From Methyloceanibacter sp. (GTDB lineage: Bacteria; Pseudomonadota; Alphaproteobacteria; Rhizobiales; Methyloligellaceae), in the NCBI GenBank assembly GCA_022865725.1, contig JALHTP010000299.1:1-5546 (forward strand): a DNA stretch of 5,546 bases. Direction: 5' to 3'. The position numbers and the translations under genes are program-made. Positions 4,659-5,546 of this stretch are shown here, piece after piece (positions within the stretch are counted from its first letter, which is position 1; each line of letters opens with the position of its first letter). The notes below the pieces were generated by a model. That model was not told the origin of the DNA, made no database searches, and saw only the letters and a program-made list of their open reading frames with translations.

Positions 4659-5546
4659 ATGCGTAATTGGCGAGGTTTTGTCTCAGTTGCGCTGCTCGTG
4701 TTCGCCAGCGCCATCGTGCTGCTTGAGGTGTTCGTTCTCCTCATGAACCCTTACGGCAACTTGCCGCATTTGCTCTTCCGCGAGCACGAAATCACCGACA
4801 TCAATCAGCGCTTCCAATATCCCGCGCTGATCCGTTCCGGACGCTTCGATTCCATCGTGATCGGCGCCTCGGATGCGCGGCTGATCCGTCCTGAGGCGCT
4901 CGACGGCATCTTCGGCGGCCGCTTCGCCAATCTCTCCATGAATGCCGGGCTTGCTTGGGAGCAGTACCAAATTGCCGACCTGTTCATGCGCACCGTTGCG
5001 AACCCGCGCACGCTCGTCATCGCGCTGGATCACGTCTGGTGCGACGACAACGCCGACACCACGCGTACGACCTTCCGTGGCTTTCCCGAATGGATGTATG
5101 ACGACGATCGCTGGAACGATTTCGCCTATACGCTGAACAGTACAACGGTCGAGCTCAGCGGGCGGCGTCTGGCTGTCGCGCTCGGACTGAAGCCTGGGCG
5201 GCTGGAGGCAGGCTATGAGGTCTTCACCCCGCCGGACAGCGCCTACGACCCGGTCAAGGTCCGCAACAAGCTCTGGGGCAACGCCGGGCCGCAGGCGATC
5301 GAGGCGAAGGAGCCACCTTACGCGCCAAGCTCGGTCGAGCGCGCCTCCTGGCAATTCCCCGCGCATGCCTGGCTGGATGAGATCTTGGGCAGGTTTCCCG
5401 GCCGTGTCGTGCTGGCCTTCATGCCGGCCCATATCGCCGCGCAACCGATTCCAGGCACCGAGGCGGCGGCAAAGGAAAGCGAATGCAAGGCCCGCATCGC
5501 GGCGCTGGCGCGCCGTCATGGCGCCTCCCCAGTGATCGACTTCCGC
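4659..5546 (+). CDS. Membrane-anchored SGNH-hydrolase-like protein of unknown function (N-terminal 296 residues; runs off right edge)
   Basis: The frame is open from 4659 to the window end. MRNWR is followed by one hydrophobic segment at about residues 7-29, predicted to be a signal anchor or uncleaved membrane helix; with basic residues before it, the rest should be periplasmic. Residues 64-72 (DSIVIGASD) resemble SGNH block I, with Ser71 as candidate nucleophile. NLSMNAG at 91-97 sits where block II is expected, and VIALDHVWCDD at 120-130 may be the strand leading to block III. I recall similar Rhizobiales hypothetical proteins with GFPEWMYDD and FTPPDSAYD segments (here 141-149 and 189-197). 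The last block (Asp-x-x-His) would lie beyond the edge, so activity cannot be judged. Relatives with this architecture (AlgX/DltD-like) often modify envelope polysaccharides beside an MBOAT acyltransferase; that role is inference. An in-frame ATG at 4614 would add 15 residues; I prefer 4659 because it places the helix at the N-terminus. Neither start has a good Shine-Dalgarno. Confidence 0.8.
   Translation, partial: MRNWRGFVSVALLVFASAIVLLEVFVLLMNPYGNLPHLLFREHEITDINQRFQYPALIRSGRFDSIVIGASDARLIRPEALDGIFGGRFANLSMNAGLAWEQYQIADLFMRTVANPRTLVIALDHVWCDDNADTTRTTFRGFPEWMYDDDRWNDFAYTLNSTTVELSGRRLAVALGLKPGRLEAGYEVFTPPDSAYDPVKVRNKLWGNAGPQAIEAKEPPYAPSSVERASWQFPAHAWLDEILGRFPGRVVLAFMPAHIAAQPIPGTEAAAKESECKARIAALARRHGASPVIDFR

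Noticed and set aside
4683..5519. 278-residue open frame on the minus strand at the right end
   Set aside because: It is the longest antisense frame, but the plus frame encodes a membrane anchor followed by a family-like sequence with conserved blocks, while the minus product is Arg/Gly/Ala-rich and unrecognisable. The plus frame is also open over its full length.

Overview
The window looks like chromosomal DNA from an alphaproteobacterium of the order Hyphomicrobiales (Rhizobiales), probably near Bradyrhizobium, Rhodopseudomonas or Bosea. This rests on the high GC content, strong GC preference at third codon positions, protein resemblances recalled from memory, and rhizobial-style palindromic repeats between genes. 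No search was run, so the genus is an inference.

Layout: (1) 1-1544, minus strand: the N-terminal 514 residues of a large protein with a Pro/Lys-rich head, two membrane segments and a long helical, coiled-coil-like body. Its distal part is built of 22-residue (66-bp) repeats, and it continues beyond the left edge. (2) 1545-1975: divergent intergenic region with an AT-rich core, a CtrA-like half-site pair and two small dyads. (3) 1976-2371, plus: a stand-alone histidine phosphotransfer (HPt) protein. (4) 2372-2522: spacer with a GC-rich hairpin. (5) 2523-2843 and 2852-3880, plus: an adrenodoxin-type [2Fe-2S] ferredoxin and a thioredoxin-reductase-like ferredoxin-NADP reductase, 8 nt apart and almost certainly one operon. 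(6) 3881-4658: about 780 bp without a convincing gene, made of hairpins and palindromic repeats. (7) 4659-5546, plus: the N-terminal 296 residues of a membrane-anchored, probably periplasmic SGNH-hydrolase-like protein of unknown function, running off the right edge.

How the genes fit together: the ferredoxin and reductase form a complete NADPH to FAD to [2Fe-2S] electron chain. Its end user (Fe-S cluster assembly, a P450 or another oxygenase) is not in the window. The HPt protein has no kinase or response regulator beside it, so it must work with partners elsewhere. The divergent coiled-coil gene and the HPt gene share one regulatory region with a possible CtrA-type site. The SGNH-like gene lies past the repeat-rich stretch and is probably an independent unit. 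I found no RNA gene, CRISPR array, complete insertion sequence or phage gene. The most notable material is the hendecad-repeat membrane protein, the orphan HPt next to a redox pair, and the repeat mosaic.
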